In this document: positions 18,046 through 26,398 of the stretch, piece by piece
How the letters are laid out: every line of letters begins with the position of its first letter
How positions within the stretch are numbered: position 1 is the first letter of the stretch
Source of the DNA: CAZWUW01 sp964636895
GTDB taxonomy: Bacteria; Bacillota; Thermincolia; Thermincolales; CAZWUW01
Assembly: GCA_964636895.1 (NCBI GenBank)
Contig: CAZWUW010000001.1
Coordinates: 62,001-126,000, forward strand
DNA length: 64,000 bases
Direction: 5' to 3'
Position numbers and translations under genes: made by a program
Notes under the pieces: model-generated
What the model saw: only the letters and a program-made list of their open reading frames with translations
Databases searched by the model: none
Told to the model about the DNA's origin: nothing

Positions 18046-19080
18046 ATGCCAAGTGTATTGATTATGGCCGGTGGGGTGGGGGAGAGGTTTTGGCCTGCTA
18101 GTACTCCTGCTTATCCGAAGCAGTATTTGCCGCTTACGGGGAATATGCCGATGATTTTGGAGACTGTTTATCGGGTGAAGGATTTGGTGGGTTTTGATAG
18201 AGTTTTTGTTATTACAACAGAATCTCAGTTGAGTTTGGCCAGGGATATTTTGGCGTGTTTGCCTGAAGAGAATATTTTGGCGGAGCCTGAAGGCAGAAAT
18301 ACTGCTCCTTGCCTGATGTTTAGCGTAGCTTACATTAAGCAAAAACATGGGATTGACGAAGCAGTTGCGGTTTTGCCGGCGGACCATTTTATCGGTGATA
18401 CGGATAAGTTTCGGGATAGCTTGATGCGTGCTTTTGACTCTGCAAAGGCTCAGCGGGAGATTATCACTTTTGGGATTAAGCCTGACCGGCCGGAGACCGG
18501 CTATGGTTATATTGCTTTTGGACCGGAATTGGATTTGGACCTTTATCAAGGCGTAAGATTTGTTGAAAAGCCCGATTTTGAGACCGCCAAAGGATATTTG
18601 GAGAGTGGTAAATTTCTTTGGAACAGCGGCATGTTTATATTTGAGATTCAAACCTTGCTTGAGAAGCTGGAGGCCTACTCCCCTCAACTATATTTGGGGT
18701 ATTTAGAATTAGAACAATCTTTGAAAGCAGACGAATTAGCCGATGTATATTGCCGCTTGCCTAAAATATCTATAGATTATGGTTTGATGGAAAAGCTACC
18801 ATCATTTTTAGTTATTCAAGGTGATTATGGCTGGGATGATCTTGGCTCGTGGAGGGCACTGGAAACAACCCAGACCAAGGACGTTAACGGAAATATTGTG
18901 ATGGGTCCATCAGAATTGTTAGATGTTTCAGATGCGATTATTTATACAAAGGATAAGCTTGTTGCGGCAATTGGCGTAAAAGATTTAATTATTGTAGAGA
19001 CTGAAACGGCAACGCTGGTTTGTGCCAAAGATAAAGTTCAAGAAGTCAAAAAAATCGTTGAGCGACTTAGGAATTGTTAA
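18046..19080 (+). CDS. manC: Mannose-1-phosphate guanylyltransferase
   Basis: This 344-residue protein makes GDP-mannose from mannose-1-phosphate and GTP. It carries the nucleotidyltransferase signature MAGGVGERFWPAS followed by PKQYLPL, then EGRNTAPC, VLPADHFI, and FVEKPDFETAKGYLESGKFLWNSGMF. The length matches the single-domain form, without the C-terminal isomerase domain of bifunctional ManC/AlgA. GDP-mannose would feed Gmd (30367, 48427) and mannosyltransferases. The gene has a G-rich, TTG-leucine-rich start compared with the AT-rich wecE just upstream. GGAGG precedes the ATG. Confidence 0.92.
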   Translation: MPSVLIMAGGVGERFWPASTPAYPKQYLPLTGNMPMILETVYRVKDLVGFDRVFVITTESQLSLARDILACLPEENILAEPEGRNTAPCLMFSVAYIKQKHGIDEAVAVLPADHFIGDTDKFRDSLMRAFDSAKAQREIITFGIKPDRPETGYGYIAFGPELDLDLYQGVRFVEKPDFETAKGYLESGKFLWNSGMFIFEIQTLLEKLEAYSPQLYLGYLELEQSLKADELADVYCRLPKISIDYGLMEKLPSFLVIQGDYGWDDLGSWRALETTQTKDVNGNIVMGPSELLDVSDAIIYTKDKLVAAIGVKDLIIVETETATLVCAKDKVQEVKKIVERLRNC

Positions 19081-19118
19081 AAAATGATCTCATGAAAAAG
19101 GCTGGGTGGGGAACGTAA

Positions 19119-19979
19119 ATGAAAATATTGCTGGTCGGTTCAAAAGGCATGCAAGGCCATGCCCTGACTACCGTCTTATCACCACAGCATAATCTTATAG
19201 GTTTTGACCTGCCGGCTTTGGACATCGCCGACTTAGCCGCAGTTAAAGCTGCGGTATTTTCTTGTAGGCCCGCTCTCATTATAAACGCTGCTGCATATAC
19301 AGACGTAGACGGTTGTGAAACCAATGTAGAACAAGCTTTTGCTGTCAATGCTCAGGGCGCCCGGAATTTGGCTGTTGTTTGTAGTGAGCTGGACATCCCT
19401 CTTGTGCATATTAGCACTGATTATGTCTTCGATGGAACTTCTTCTGTGCCATACAAAGAGTTGGACAGGCCTAATCCACATAGCGTATATGGCAAGTCCA
19501 AGTGGCAGGGGGAGCAGTTTGTGCGGGAGTTGTGTCCTAAGCATTATATTGTGCGGACTTCCTGGCTTTTCGGCGAGCATGGGAAGAATTTTGTGAGCAC
19601 TATGCTTAGGTTGGGGAGGGAGCGGGACGAGCTGGGTGTGGTAGATGATCAGATGGGCTCGCCTACTTATACGGGGGATTTGGCGGCGGCGATTAGGGAG
19701 CTTGTTGAGCGGCATAGGACGGTGGGGCCGGCTTATGGAACTTATCATGTTACCAATAGCGGGACTTGCTCGTGGTTTGAGCTTGCGCGGGAGATTTTCC
19801 GGCAGGCGGGGATTGGCGGGGTGACGGTTAAGCCTATTAAAACTGAGGAGCTAGGGCGGCCTGCGCCGCGGCCGGCGAATTCGGTGCTGGATAATGGGGC
19901 GTGGCTGCGGCAGGGCTTTGTGCCTTTGCGGCATTATAAAGAGGCATTACAGGAATATTTGCAGAAAATACAGGAGTAG
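19119..19979 (+). CDS. rfbD: dTDP-4-dehydrorhamnose reductase
   Basis: This 286-residue short-chain dehydrogenase/reductase performs the last step of dTDP-L-rhamnose synthesis. It shows the nucleotide-binding LLVGSKGMQGHAL (a GxxGxxG-type loop), NAAAYTDVDGCE, HISTDYVFDG with the catalytic threonine, and the YGKSKWQGE tyrosine-lysine pair. VDDQMGSPTYTGDLA and RPANSVLDN are RmlD hallmarks. It leads an rfbD-rfbA-rfbC-rfbB series. GGTGGGG is upstream of the ATG. The second half of the gene is visibly more GC-rich than the first. Confidence 0.95.
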   Translation: MKILLVGSKGMQGHALTTVLSPQHNLIGFDLPALDIADLAAVKAAVFSCRPALIINAAAYTDVDGCETNVEQAFAVNAQGARNLAVVCSELDIPLVHISTDYVFDGTSSVPYKELDRPNPHSVYGKSKWQGEQFVRELCPKHYIVRTSWLFGEHGKNFVSTMLRLGRERDELGVVDDQMGSPTYTGDLAAAIRELVERHRTVGPAYGTYHVTNSGTCSWFELAREIFRQAGIGGVTVKPIKTEELGRPAPRPANSVLDNGAWLRQGFVPLRHYKEALQEYLQKIQE

Positions 19980-20013
19980 ATAATTTATAGATTCGGGAGT
20001 GGAGGGGTTTAAT

Positions 20014-20880
20014 GTGAAAGGCATAGTTCTTGCCGGGGGCAGCGGAACCAGGCTGTACCCGTTGACCAAATGTATTTCCAAGCAGTTGCTGCCGGTGTAT
20101 GATAAGCCGATGGTCTATTATCCTTTGTCGGTGTTGATGCTGGCGGGGATTCGGGATATTTTGATTATCTCTACGCCGGAGGATACGCCCAGGTATGAGC
20201 AGCTTTTGGGTACCGGTGAGGATTGGGGGATCCGATTAAGTTATGCGGTTCAGCCTAATCCGGGGGGGTTAGCCCAGGCCTTTATTATTGGGGAAGAATT
20301 TATTGGTAGTGACCGGGTGGCGATGGTGCTGGGGGATAACATTTTCTTTGGTCATGGGTTTTCCGGGATGCTGCAGGAGGCCGTTCAAAAAGAAGCAGGG
20401 GCCACGGTTTTTGCTTATCAGGTAAAGGACCCAGAGCGGTTTGGCGTGGTGGAGTTTGATGATAGTGGCAGGGTGTTATCCATTGAGGAGAAGCCTAAGG
20501 AGCCTAAGTCGAATTTTGCTGTCACTGGACTTTATTTTTATGACCATGACGTGGTTGGGATAGCGAAAAACTTAAAGCCTTCCCCAAGAGGGGAGCTGGA
20601 GATTACCGACCTCAACAGGGAGTATTTGAACCGGGGTGCATTGAGAGTGCAATTGCTTGGGCGGGGCTTTGCCTGGTTGGACACCGGGACGCACGCCTCT
20701 TTGCTGGAAGCCTCCCAGTTCATTGAGACAGTGGAAAAAAGACAGGGCATGAAGGTTGCCTGTCTTGAGGAGATTGCATACCATAATGGATTTATCACCA
20801 GGGAAAAACTGATAGAACTGGCCAATCGCTTGGGTAATAACCAGTATGGTAAGTACTTGCTGGATGTGGCCAGGGAGTAA
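20014..20880 (+). CDS. rfbA: Glucose-1-phosphate thymidylyltransferase
   Basis: About 288 residues; makes dTDP-glucose, first step of both dTDP-rhamnose and dTDP-Fuc4NAc synthesis. It contains [73 protein letters not shown] and FAWLDTGTH, the full RmlA pattern. The GTG at 20014 is chosen because GGAGGGG at 20001-20007 sits six bases before it. An earlier in-frame GTG at 19999 overlaps that site. A 9-bp tandem repeat follows the stop. Confidence 0.96.
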   Translation: MKGIVLAGGSGTRLYPLTKCISKQLLPVYDKPMVYYPLSVLMLAGIRDILIISTPEDTPRYEQLLGTGEDWGIRLSYAVQPNPGGLAQAFIIGEEFIGSDRVAMVLGDNIFFGHGFSGMLQEAVQKEAGATVFAYQVKDPERFGVVEFDDSGRVLSIEEKPKEPKSNFAVTGLYFYDHDVVGIAKNLKPSPRGELEITDLNREYLNRGALRVQLLGRGFAWLDTGTHASLLEASQFIETVEKRQGMKVACLEEIAYHNGFITREKLIELANRLGNNQYGKYLLDVARE

Positions 20881-20890
20881 AAAGGAGAAT

Positions 20891-20935
20891 AAGTATAATA
20901 AGTATAATAAGTATAAAAAGTATAATAAGTATACG
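20891..20935 (+). repeat. 9-bp tandem repeat, five copies
   Basis: The unit AAGTATAAT is present five times head to tail, the third and fifth copies with changes in the last bases (AAA and ACG). It fills most of the 71 bases between rfbA and rfbC. A ribosome-binding-like GGAG occurs on both sides, but only the downstream one (AAGGAG at 20936) serves a start. Such an AT-rich array can change length by slippage and would alter the rfbA-rfbC spacing without touching coding sequence. Confidence 0.9.
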
Positions 20936-20951
20936 AAGGAGTGATCGGGTC

Positions 20952-21413
20952 GTGAAACTGATTGACGGTGTTAAGACCAAAAACCTCCGGGTCATCCCCG
21001 ATGAGCGGGGCCGGCTGATGGAGATGCTGCGTTGTGATGACGACCTTTTTATAAATTTTGGCCAGGCTTATGTTACTTGTGCTTACCCTGGGGTAGTGAA
21101 GGGGTGGCATTACCATAAGAAGCAGGTGGATAATTTTGTGGTGGTCAAGGGCATGATGAAGGTGGTTCTGTATGACAGTAGGGAGGATTCGCCGACTAAG
21201 GGTGTGGTGAATGAGTTTTTTATGGGCACCCATAATCCGATTTTGTTGCAGATTCCGGCTTTTGTTTTTCATGGGTTTAAGTGTATCAGTGAAGAAGAGG
21301 CGATGGTGATTAATTTTCCCACTGAACCGTATAATTACAAGGAGCCGGATGAGTTCCGGGTGCATCCCCATGAGAACGATATTCCCTATGATTGGGACAG
21401 AAAGGACGGGTAG
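20952..21413 (+). CDS. rfbC: dTDP-4-dehydrorhamnose 3,5-epimerase
   Basis: This 153-residue cupin-fold protein has PDERGRLMEMLR, FGQAYVTCAYPGVVKGWHYHKKQ with the catalytic histidine region, and VVKGMMKVVLYD. QIPAFVFHGFKC follows near residue 100. It epimerises C3 and C5 of dTDP-4-keto-6-deoxyglucose for rhamnose. It is shorter than the roughly 180 residues of enterobacterial RmlC and matches the compact form seen in many Firmicutes and archaea. The start is GTG, ten bases after AAGGAG. It lies between rfbA and rfbB, which supports the role. Confidence 0.9.
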   Translation: MKLIDGVKTKNLRVIPDERGRLMEMLRCDDDLFINFGQAYVTCAYPGVVKGWHYHKKQVDNFVVVKGMMKVVLYDSREDSPTKGVVNEFFMGTHNPILLQIPAFVFHGFKCISEEEAMVINFPTEPYNYKEPDEFRVHPHENDIPYDWDRKDG

Positions 21414-21416
21414 GGG

Positions 21417-22391
21417 ATGAGCGGGATGAATGCTAAGACGATTCTGGTTACCGGCGGGGCCGGTTTTATCGGGTCCAATTTTATCCACTATATGTTTGAA
21501 AAATACCCTGAGCTGCGCATTGTTAACCTGGACCTGCTCACATATGCGGGGAATCCGGAGAACCTGCAGGCGGTGGCGGATAAGCCCAATTACAGATTTA
21601 TTAAAGGTGATATTGCCGATGCCAAGGTGGTTAATGAAATAGTCCCCGGTGTGGATTATATCGTCAATTTTGCCGCCGAGTCTCATGTGGACCGCAGCAT
21701 TGAAGACCCGTCTGTGTTTATCCGGACTAATGTCATGGGCACCCAGGTGCTGCTCGAAGCGGCCCGGAAATACGGGGTGGAGCGGTACCTGCAGATTTCC
21801 ACCGATGAGGTTTATGGCTCCCTGGGACCCACCGGTTATTTCACTGAGGAGACCCCCCTTGCCCCGAACAGTCCTTATTCGGCCAGCAAGACCGGGGCGG
21901 ATTTGTTGGTGCGGGCGTATCATGAGACCTACGGCCTGCCGGCGGTGATTACCCGGTGCTCGAACAATTATGGGCCGTATCAGTTTCCGGAGAAGCTGAT
22001 CCCTTTTTTTATCAAGCGGTTGCTGAATGGACAGAAGGTGCCGGTCTACGGCGACGGGCTGAATGTGCGGGATTGGCTGCATGTGACTGACCATTGTGCG
22101 GCTATTGACGCGGTATTGCAGCGGGGCCGGGTGGGCGAGGTGTACAATATTGGCGGCAATTATGAGCGGACGAATATGGAGATAACCCGGTTGGTGCTGG
22201 CGGGGTTGGGTCAGCCGGATAGCATGATCGAGTATGTGCAGGACCGGCTGGGCCATGATCGGCGGTATGCTATTGATTCGGCCAAGATTCAGCGGGAGCT
22301 GGGCTGGGTGCCGGAGATTAGCTTTGAAGAGGGGATTAAGCAGACCATCGCTTGGTATTTGGCGCATCGGGAGTGGTGGGAGAAGCTGTGA
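21417..22391 (+). CDS. rfbB: dTDP-glucose 4,6-dehydratase
   Basis: This 324-residue extended SDR enzyme makes dTDP-4-keto-6-deoxyglucose, the branch point for rhamnose (RfbC/RfbD) and Fuc4NAc (WecE/WecD). It has TGGAGFIGSNFIHY for NAD binding, NFAAESHVDRSI, the catalytic STDEVYG (Thr-Asp-Glu), PYSASKTGAD (Tyr-Lys), RCSNNYGPYQFPEKLIP and GDGLNVRDWLHV. The ATG at 21417 has GGGG just before it; ATG at 21426 is an alternative. A terminator hairpin lies 13 bases after the stop, so this ends the rfb unit. A piece of its 3' end is repeated at 24084. Confidence 0.96.
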   Translation: MSGMNAKTILVTGGAGFIGSNFIHYMFEKYPELRIVNLDLLTYAGNPENLQAVADKPNYRFIKGDIADAKVVNEIVPGVDYIVNFAAESHVDRSIEDPSVFIRTNVMGTQVLLEAARKYGVERYLQISTDEVYGSLGPTGYFTEETPLAPNSPYSASKTGADLLVRAYHETYGLPAVITRCSNNYGPYQFPEKLIPFFIKRLLNGQKVPVYGDGLNVRDWLHVTDHCAAIDAVLQRGRVGEVYNIGGNYERTNMEITRLVLAGLGQPDSMIEYVQDRLGHDRRYAIDSAKIQRELGWVPEISFEEGIKQTIAWYLAHREWWEKL

Positions 22392-22396
22392 TTGCA

Positions 22397-22804
22397 TTAT
22401 ATAAAGCCCTCTTTGGTGGAGGGCTTAATTTGTTTTTTACAATATTCTTTTATCTCACTTTTAGAAAAACCCTTTAAAATTTTATATTTTTTATGAGCTT
22501 TATTAAAAGCAAAATCCTTTGATCTTTTTTCAACAGCTAATATATAGACAATCCGCAGAACATCAACTTTTTCATCTATTACCCTAAAAACAATTCTAAC
22601 GCCGGCATCCCTTAACTTAATCTCTTTGCAACCAGCTAGCTTTGTACCTTTATAGTTACTTAATTTCTTCCCAACTTCATCAGCTCTTATTTCAAGTTCC
22701 TCTAGTGCCTTATCCACTATCTCAACCACTGAATTATCAATCTTTTTGTATTCTTTCATAGCATCTGGGTCCATTATGATTTCAAAACGCTGCTGGCTCA
22801 TCAT
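22397..22804 (-). CDS. RelE/ParE-like toxin
   Basis: This 135-residue basic protein has the RelE/ParE layout: an N-terminal helix pair (DPDAMKEYKKIDNSVVEIVDKALEEL region), KLSNYKGTKLAGCKEIKLRDAGVRIVFRV, and VYILAVEKRSKDFAF. RelE-family toxins cleave ribosome-bound mRNA while ParE forms inhibit gyrase; the subtype cannot be told here. It has a longer lysine-rich C-terminus than typical. The antitoxin-like gene sits directly upstream with a TAATG overlap. It runs against the surrounding plus-strand operons, and its last codons overlap the rfbB terminator. Confidence 0.8.
   Translation of the reverse strand: MMSQQRFEIIMDPDAMKEYKKIDNSVVEIVDKALEELEIRADEVGKKLSNYKGTKLAGCKEIKLRDAGVRIVFRVIDEKVDVLRIVYILAVEKRSKDFAFNKAHKKYKILKGFSKSEIKEYCKKQIKPSTKEGFI
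22404..22438 (+). terminator. Rho-independent terminator after rfbB
   Basis: A perfect 8-bp stem (AAGCCCTC / GAGGGCTT, arms 22404-22411 and 22419-22426) with a 7-base loop is followed by AATTTGTTTTTT. It lies inside the 3' coding end of the opposing toxin gene, so the same bases encode that protein's last residues and end rfb transcription. Confidence 0.85.
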
Positions 22805-22998
22805 TATTTACCGGTTCGCTTTACAGATCTCCAGGGAATGCCTAATGAAGGATTCTTGTCTAAACGCTCAATTCTTTCAGTGAGAATTCTACCTTCTTCA
22901 TGTTCTTCAAGTTCTATTAATCGTTGATACATTTGCTCAAAATGATTGTAACCCATTACAACAGTATCTACATTCCCAAATATATTACGTAATGTCAT
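22804..22998 (-). CDS. Small antitoxin-like protein paired with the RelE/ParE-like toxin
   Basis: This 64-residue protein (MTLRNIFGNVDTVVMGYNHF..., charged middle IELEEHEEGRILTERIERLD) overlaps the toxin start by one base (TAATG), the usual coupled arrangement of antitoxin then toxin. I do not recognise a defined DNA-binding family in it. The C-terminal part resembles linker/toxin-binding tails, with a final basic SVKRTGK. An AT-rich palindrome and a TATAAT lie just upstream and may be its control region. Assignment rests mainly on position. Confidence 0.65.
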   Translation of the reverse strand: MTLRNIFGNVDTVVMGYNHFEQMYQRLIELEEHEEGRILTERIERLDKNPSLGIPWRSVKRTGK

Positions 22999-23008
22999 CC
23001 GTAAAAAT

Positions 23009-23028
23009 ATATTTTAAAAAATATTATA
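23009..23028 (-). promoter_or_regulatory. AT palindrome and -10 box upstream of the toxin-antitoxin pair
   Basis: On the minus strand a TATAAT (complement of 23023-23028) is followed by ATATTTT-TT-AAAATAT, a 7+7 palindrome at 23009-23024, 11 bases before the antitoxin ATG. No good -35 is visible. Toxin-antitoxin operons commonly repress themselves at such palindromes, so this is a plausible operator, but AT-rich palindromes also arise by chance. Confidence 0.4.
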
Positions 23029-23155
23029 CTGCTAGTGCCTGTTCACAGCAGTCTTAGCCATTTTCGCACTAAAGTCGGTGCAGAATTGTTTTATGCTATC
23101 TTGTTTGACCTGGTTGGGCAAACATTGAAACTCAAGGACTTCCTGCAGCCGATGT

Positions 23156-23467
23156 TTACAGGTATCGATTTAATTTAGGGCGGGACGTATGGACAACATA
23201 GTATTCTTTTTCGGGGTGTGCTTTGTGAAGTCGAACGTAACTGCGTAAGGCTTCATTGTTATTATCACAGGTTATAAAATAGTCACAATTACTGTAAATT
23301 GCACATGACAGATGGGGCGCAGCTTTAGCCCTGACATTACATATTTCCATTATTATTGCGGTATTTGTCAAGAAAGTTGTAGCAAAATCTTTAGTTTTAG
23401 GATTAAGTAGAATTGAATCTGAGCAAATCCGCGATAGCTTTTGAATGTGTTTTTTTCTGTGAGTTAT
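23156..23467 (-). pseudogene. Truncated PIN-domain toxin relic
   Basis: A minus-strand frame is open from just after a TGA at 23468 to the stop at 23156, but has no acceptable start before an ACA/ATG-poor stretch. It reads ILLNPKTKDFATTFLTNT...KAAPHLSCAIYSNCDYFITCDNN. The last part matches the C-terminal pattern of PIN-domain RNases (KDALHIACAI..CDYFITCD). The usual catalytic Asp of that motif is Pro here and the N-terminal acidic residues are missing. It therefore looks like an inactive fragment. Below it (23040-23155) a further short open frame on the same strand is unrecognised. Confidence 0.5.
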
Positions 23468-23575
23468 TCACAACATAGAAAAAAATAAATGATTTCGCTA
23501 AGTCTAAATCGTTTGAAGCGCCCCGTGACATTTACAATAAAGGTAAGGAAGTAAAGAAAGTAGGGGCGGTTTTAT

Positions 23576-23839
23576 ATGGAAGTTTCAAAAATCAGCATAA
23601 AAGGGCAGGTAACGGTTCCTAAATCTATCCGGAATTTGTTAAATCTGAACGTAGGTGACCGAGTTGCTTTTATTGAGGAAAATGGGAAGGTAGTAATTGC
23701 AAAAGCTAGTTTAATTGCTCTGTGCAGGCTTCAGGAGGGCGTAAACAAAGAAGCTGATGAAAAGGGTATTACGGAAGCTGATTTACATCATGACTTGGAA
23801 ATAATCCGAGAGGAAATGTGGAATGAGCGAAAAAAGTAA
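23576..23839 (+). CDS. AbrB/MazE/SpoVT-family antitoxin-like DNA-binding protein
   Basis: This 87-residue protein starts with the swapped-hairpin DNA-binding motif VSKISIKGQVTVPKSIRNLLNLNVGDRVAF, then KVVIAKA, followed by a helical C-terminal tail rich in Glu. That tail usually binds a PIN or MazF toxin. No toxin gene follows: an ATG at 23823 overlapping its end starts MSEKSNAFR but stops after 25 codons, as if the partner gene had been lost. It may now be an orphan regulator or antitoxin. GTAGGGGCGG precedes the ATG. Confidence 0.8.
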   Translation: MEVSKISIKGQVTVPKSIRNLLNLNVGDRVAFIEENGKVVIAKASLIALCRLQEGVNKEADEKGITEADLHHDLEIIREEMWNERKK

Positions 23840-24250
23840 TGCTTTTCGCAGTTTATACGCCTATAGATTTTTTAAAGTGTTTTGGACAATAAGGAGTTGA
23901 GCCGTTAAGACTGAATTTCGCAGTAATCGTTGGTGGGAGAAAGCGGCAGGACCCTGATAATTGTAATATAATCAAAGTGGAGCTATTCCCCGGAACAATG
24001 GCAATAGCACAAAGACGATAAGAGTACATTTGCAGGTATAATTAACCGGACAGGAGTGTGTTTGATAGCAGCCATTGTGCATAAAGGGCTGGCTGCCGGA
24101 GATTAGCTTTGAGGACGGGCTTAAGCAGACCATTACCTTTAAATAAAGGCACATAAGTATGAAATTGTCTGCTGCAAAATCAGGTGAAAGGCAGGATTTT
24201 GAAGAACCGGGTCGAATATGATAATGGTGATTTCATAGGAGGTATAATTC
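23840..24250. other. Gene-free stretch with degenerate sequence
   Basis: Four hundred and eleven bases between the AbrB-like gene and the ligase-like gene without a credible complete gene. It holds the aborted 25-codon frame from 23823, a short frame at 23904-23957 ending RSNRWWEKAAGP (like the C-terminal ends of sugar dehydratases), and the rfbB-like fragment described separately. The AGGAGG at its end serves the next gene. Confidence 0.7.
24084..24146 (+). pseudogene. Fragment resembling the 3' end of rfbB
   Basis: Bases from 24086 onward align with rfbB from 22301: GGCTGG.TGCCGGAGATTAGCTTTGA.GA.GGG.TTAAGCAGACCAT with only a few mismatches over about 48 bases. Translation gives GWLPEISFEDGLKQTI followed by TFK and a stop, against GWVPEISFEEGIKQTI in RfbB. 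No upstream part of a dehydratase gene is present. It marks a duplication or recombination scar on the far side of the toxin-antitoxin segment. Confidence 0.75.
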
Positions 24251-26377
24251 ATGACCAAAGTTAAATCCTACACTAATACCTATACTAAAACCTACGCTAA
24301 TCCCGGCGGCATGAACATTATTTTCTGCCTGCTGTTTCCTTTGCTGCTTTTGTCGCCCTTTTTCCGGGGACTCTTTTTTGATGAGGAACTGGTTGTTGCC
24401 CATATGTATACGGCGGTCGTGGCCGGGCTCTATTTTTACCTGCGGCCGGAGCGGGTGCGGTTTTCCAGGAATATTATGGACTATGCCGGAGTCGGGTTGA
24501 TTATTGCTTATATTTTGTCCAGCTTTGGCGCGTTGGTGCCCCGGGACGCGGTGGGCGAAGTTTTCAAGGTGCTTAATTACTTCCTGGTTTTCTGGCTGGT
24601 GGCCCAGACGGCGAAAACCCTGGCGGATATGCAAAAGGTGGTTGTGGCGCTGTTTGCCGCCGGTGTCGGGGTGGCCATTGCCGGCCTTGGGACGGCGTTT
24701 GGCACCTTCTGGTTTAACGGGGGGTATGTTTCGGGCCTGATTAATTCAACTATTCAGTATCATAATGCAGTGGCCATTTATCTGGTGGCGGCCGGCATCC
24801 TGGGGATGTATCTGACAGCCGCACTTAATAATATGTGGGCCCGGGTTTTGGTTGCCGGTGGTACTTATGTTTTGTTTTTGACCGCGTTCGGGGCGGGTTC
24901 GCGGGGGGCTATGCTGGTTACGCCGGTAGCCTTGCTGCTTCTGTTTATCGGGCTGCCCAGGGTGGATAAAGAAAAATTCTTTTATAACGCCCTGGCCGTG
25001 CTGATTCCCTTTGTACTGACGGCCAAGAGCGTGCTGACCTTTGGCGTTAAATCCGAAGGGTTTTATTGGGGCATGTTGTTGCTGGGCCTGCTATTGACTT
25101 GCGGGATCAAATTTGGTCTGGAAAAATTTGCCCTTTTAAGCGGTCAGGCGAAAAAGAAATACCTGTTGGCGGCCGGCGCGGTTGTGGCTGTTGCTATAGC
25201 AGTGCTGCTGGCGGTCAAAGGTTCGGCAGTTATGCCTGATACAATTGCCGCCCGGGCCAAAGCTATTAATTTAACTGATGGCAGTGTGACTGAGCGTTTT
25301 CATTTTTACCAAGATGCCGTTAAGGTAGTTAAGGATTACCCTGCTCTGGGGGTTGGGGGCGGGGGATGGAACTCCATATATCGGACTTATCAGAGTTACT
25401 TGTACCATACCACCGAAGTGCACAGTCATCCTTTGCAGGTATTGGTGGAGGGTGGTCCGGCCGGGTTGGTTTTCTATGTTTTATTATGGCTGGGTCTTTT
25501 GATTAGCAGTATCAAATTATTGCTGCGGGCCGCTTCAGTTGAGCTGAAGGCCCTTACCTGGACGGCTTTTGCCGCCGCTATGGCGTTGGGGATGCACAGT
25601 ATGATTGATTTTACCCTGTCCCTGGGGGCGCCGATGATTATGCTCTGGGCCTTGTTTGGTCTGGTTCGGAGCGGTGAGGAACAAAGCCTTGATACAGGCA
25701 AGAGCTATTTCTTGACCGTTGATTTTGATGCGGTTTTTCGGAAGCTAGTGGGATTAACCGTTGCGATTGTGTTTTTCGCTGCCGCCGGCAGTTTTTATAT
25801 AGCCCAAACCAAGGCCCGGGAGGCCATGAGCGTTTATAAGTACGGCAATATTGACGGAGCCATTGCGGCTATGGAGTCGGCAGCCGGCTTTGACCCCCTG
25901 GAACACAAGTACCCCCGTGACTTGGCCCAGTTATATTCCCAAAAGGCTTATACTAACAATGATATGACTATGGCACTGAAAGCGGTGGCCAGCGCTGAAG
26001 CCGCTGTGCAAAAGAATAAGGGTGATGCCGAACCGCTTTGGATTTTGACGCAGATTTACCTGAGCAGCGGGCAAATTGAAAAAGGCATTCAGTCTGCTGA
26101 GACGGCTATCGACCGGGCGCCTTATCGTACCGAGGGTTATACCCAGTTAGCTATGGTTTATAATGCTGCGGCCCAGAGTTACCTGCAGTCCGGCAACAAG
26201 GCCCGGGCCAGGGAGTTAGCCGAAAAGGCGCGCCGCATACCGGAGCGCATGAAGGCCCAGGCGGCAAAGCTGGACGATTTTGGCAGGTCAATATTTAAGG
26301 GGCCGCCCATTGATCAAATTTCTCCGGAGCTGCAGAAGCAGTTGGATACTGCTGAGAAACTGCTGGGCCAATCTTAG
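24251..26377 (+). CDS. O-antigen ligase/polymerase-like membrane protein with C-terminal TPR
   Basis: This 708-residue protein has about twelve or more membrane helices to residue ~520 and a large extracytoplasmic loop containing RFHFYQDAVKVVKDYPALGVGGGGWNS and VHSHPLQVLVEGG. These are marks of the O-antigen ligase / Wzy_C family, which joins or polymerises lipid-linked glycans outside the membrane. Residues about 525-690 form TPR-like helices (AIAAMESAAGFDPLEHKYPRD, ILTQIYLSSGQIEKGI), a known arrangement in Firmicutes members. The acceptor may be a protein or wall polymer. AGGAGG precedes the ATG and a terminator follows. A second family member is at 46999. Confidence 0.87.
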   Translation: MTKVKSYTNTYTKTYANPGGMNIIFCLLFPLLLLSPFFRGLFFDEELVVAHMYTAVVAGLYFYLRPERVRFSRNIMDYAGVGLIIAYILSSFGALVPRDAVGEVFKVLNYFLVFWLVAQTAKTLADMQKVVVALFAAGVGVAIAGLGTAFGTFWFNGGYVSGLINSTIQYHNAVAIYLVAAGILGMYLTAALNNMWARVLVAGGTYVLFLTAFGAGSRGAMLVTPVALLLLFIGLPRVDKEKFFYNALAVLIPFVLTAKSVLTFGVKSEGFYWGMLLLGLLLTCGIKFGLEKFALLSGQAKKKYLLAAGAVVAVAIAVLLAVKGSAVMPDTIAARAKAINLTDGSVTERFHFYQDAVKVVKDYPALGVGGGGWNSIYRTYQSYLYHTTEVHSHPLQVLVEGGPAGLVFYVLLWLGLLISSIKLLLRAASVELKALTWTAFAAAMALGMHSMIDFTLSLGAPMIMLWALFGLVRSGEEQSLDTGKSYFLTVDFDAVFRKLVGLTVAIVFFAAAGSFYIAQTKAREAMSVYKYGNIDGAIAAMESAAGFDPLEHKYPRDLAQLYSQKAYTNNDMTMALKAVASAEAAVQKNKGDAEPLWILTQIYLSSGQIEKGIQSAETAIDRAPYRTEGYTQLAMVYNAAAQSYLQSGNKARARELAEKARRIPERMKAQAAKLDDFGRSIFKGPPIDQISPELQKQLDTAEKLLGQS

Positions 26378-26398
26378 GCTTAGCGTGTCAGCCGGCAT

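Noticed and set aside
20538..22397. Very long open frame (619 codons) on the minus strand opposite rfbA-rfbC-rfbB
   Set aside because: It lies wholly antisense to three genes with full family motifs, its translation shows no domain, and it results from GC-biased third positions of those genes.
22391..24250. Insertion sequence carrying the toxin-antitoxin genes
   Set aside because: No transposase or terminal inverted repeats could be found; the only flanking similarity is the partial rfbB end in direct orientation.
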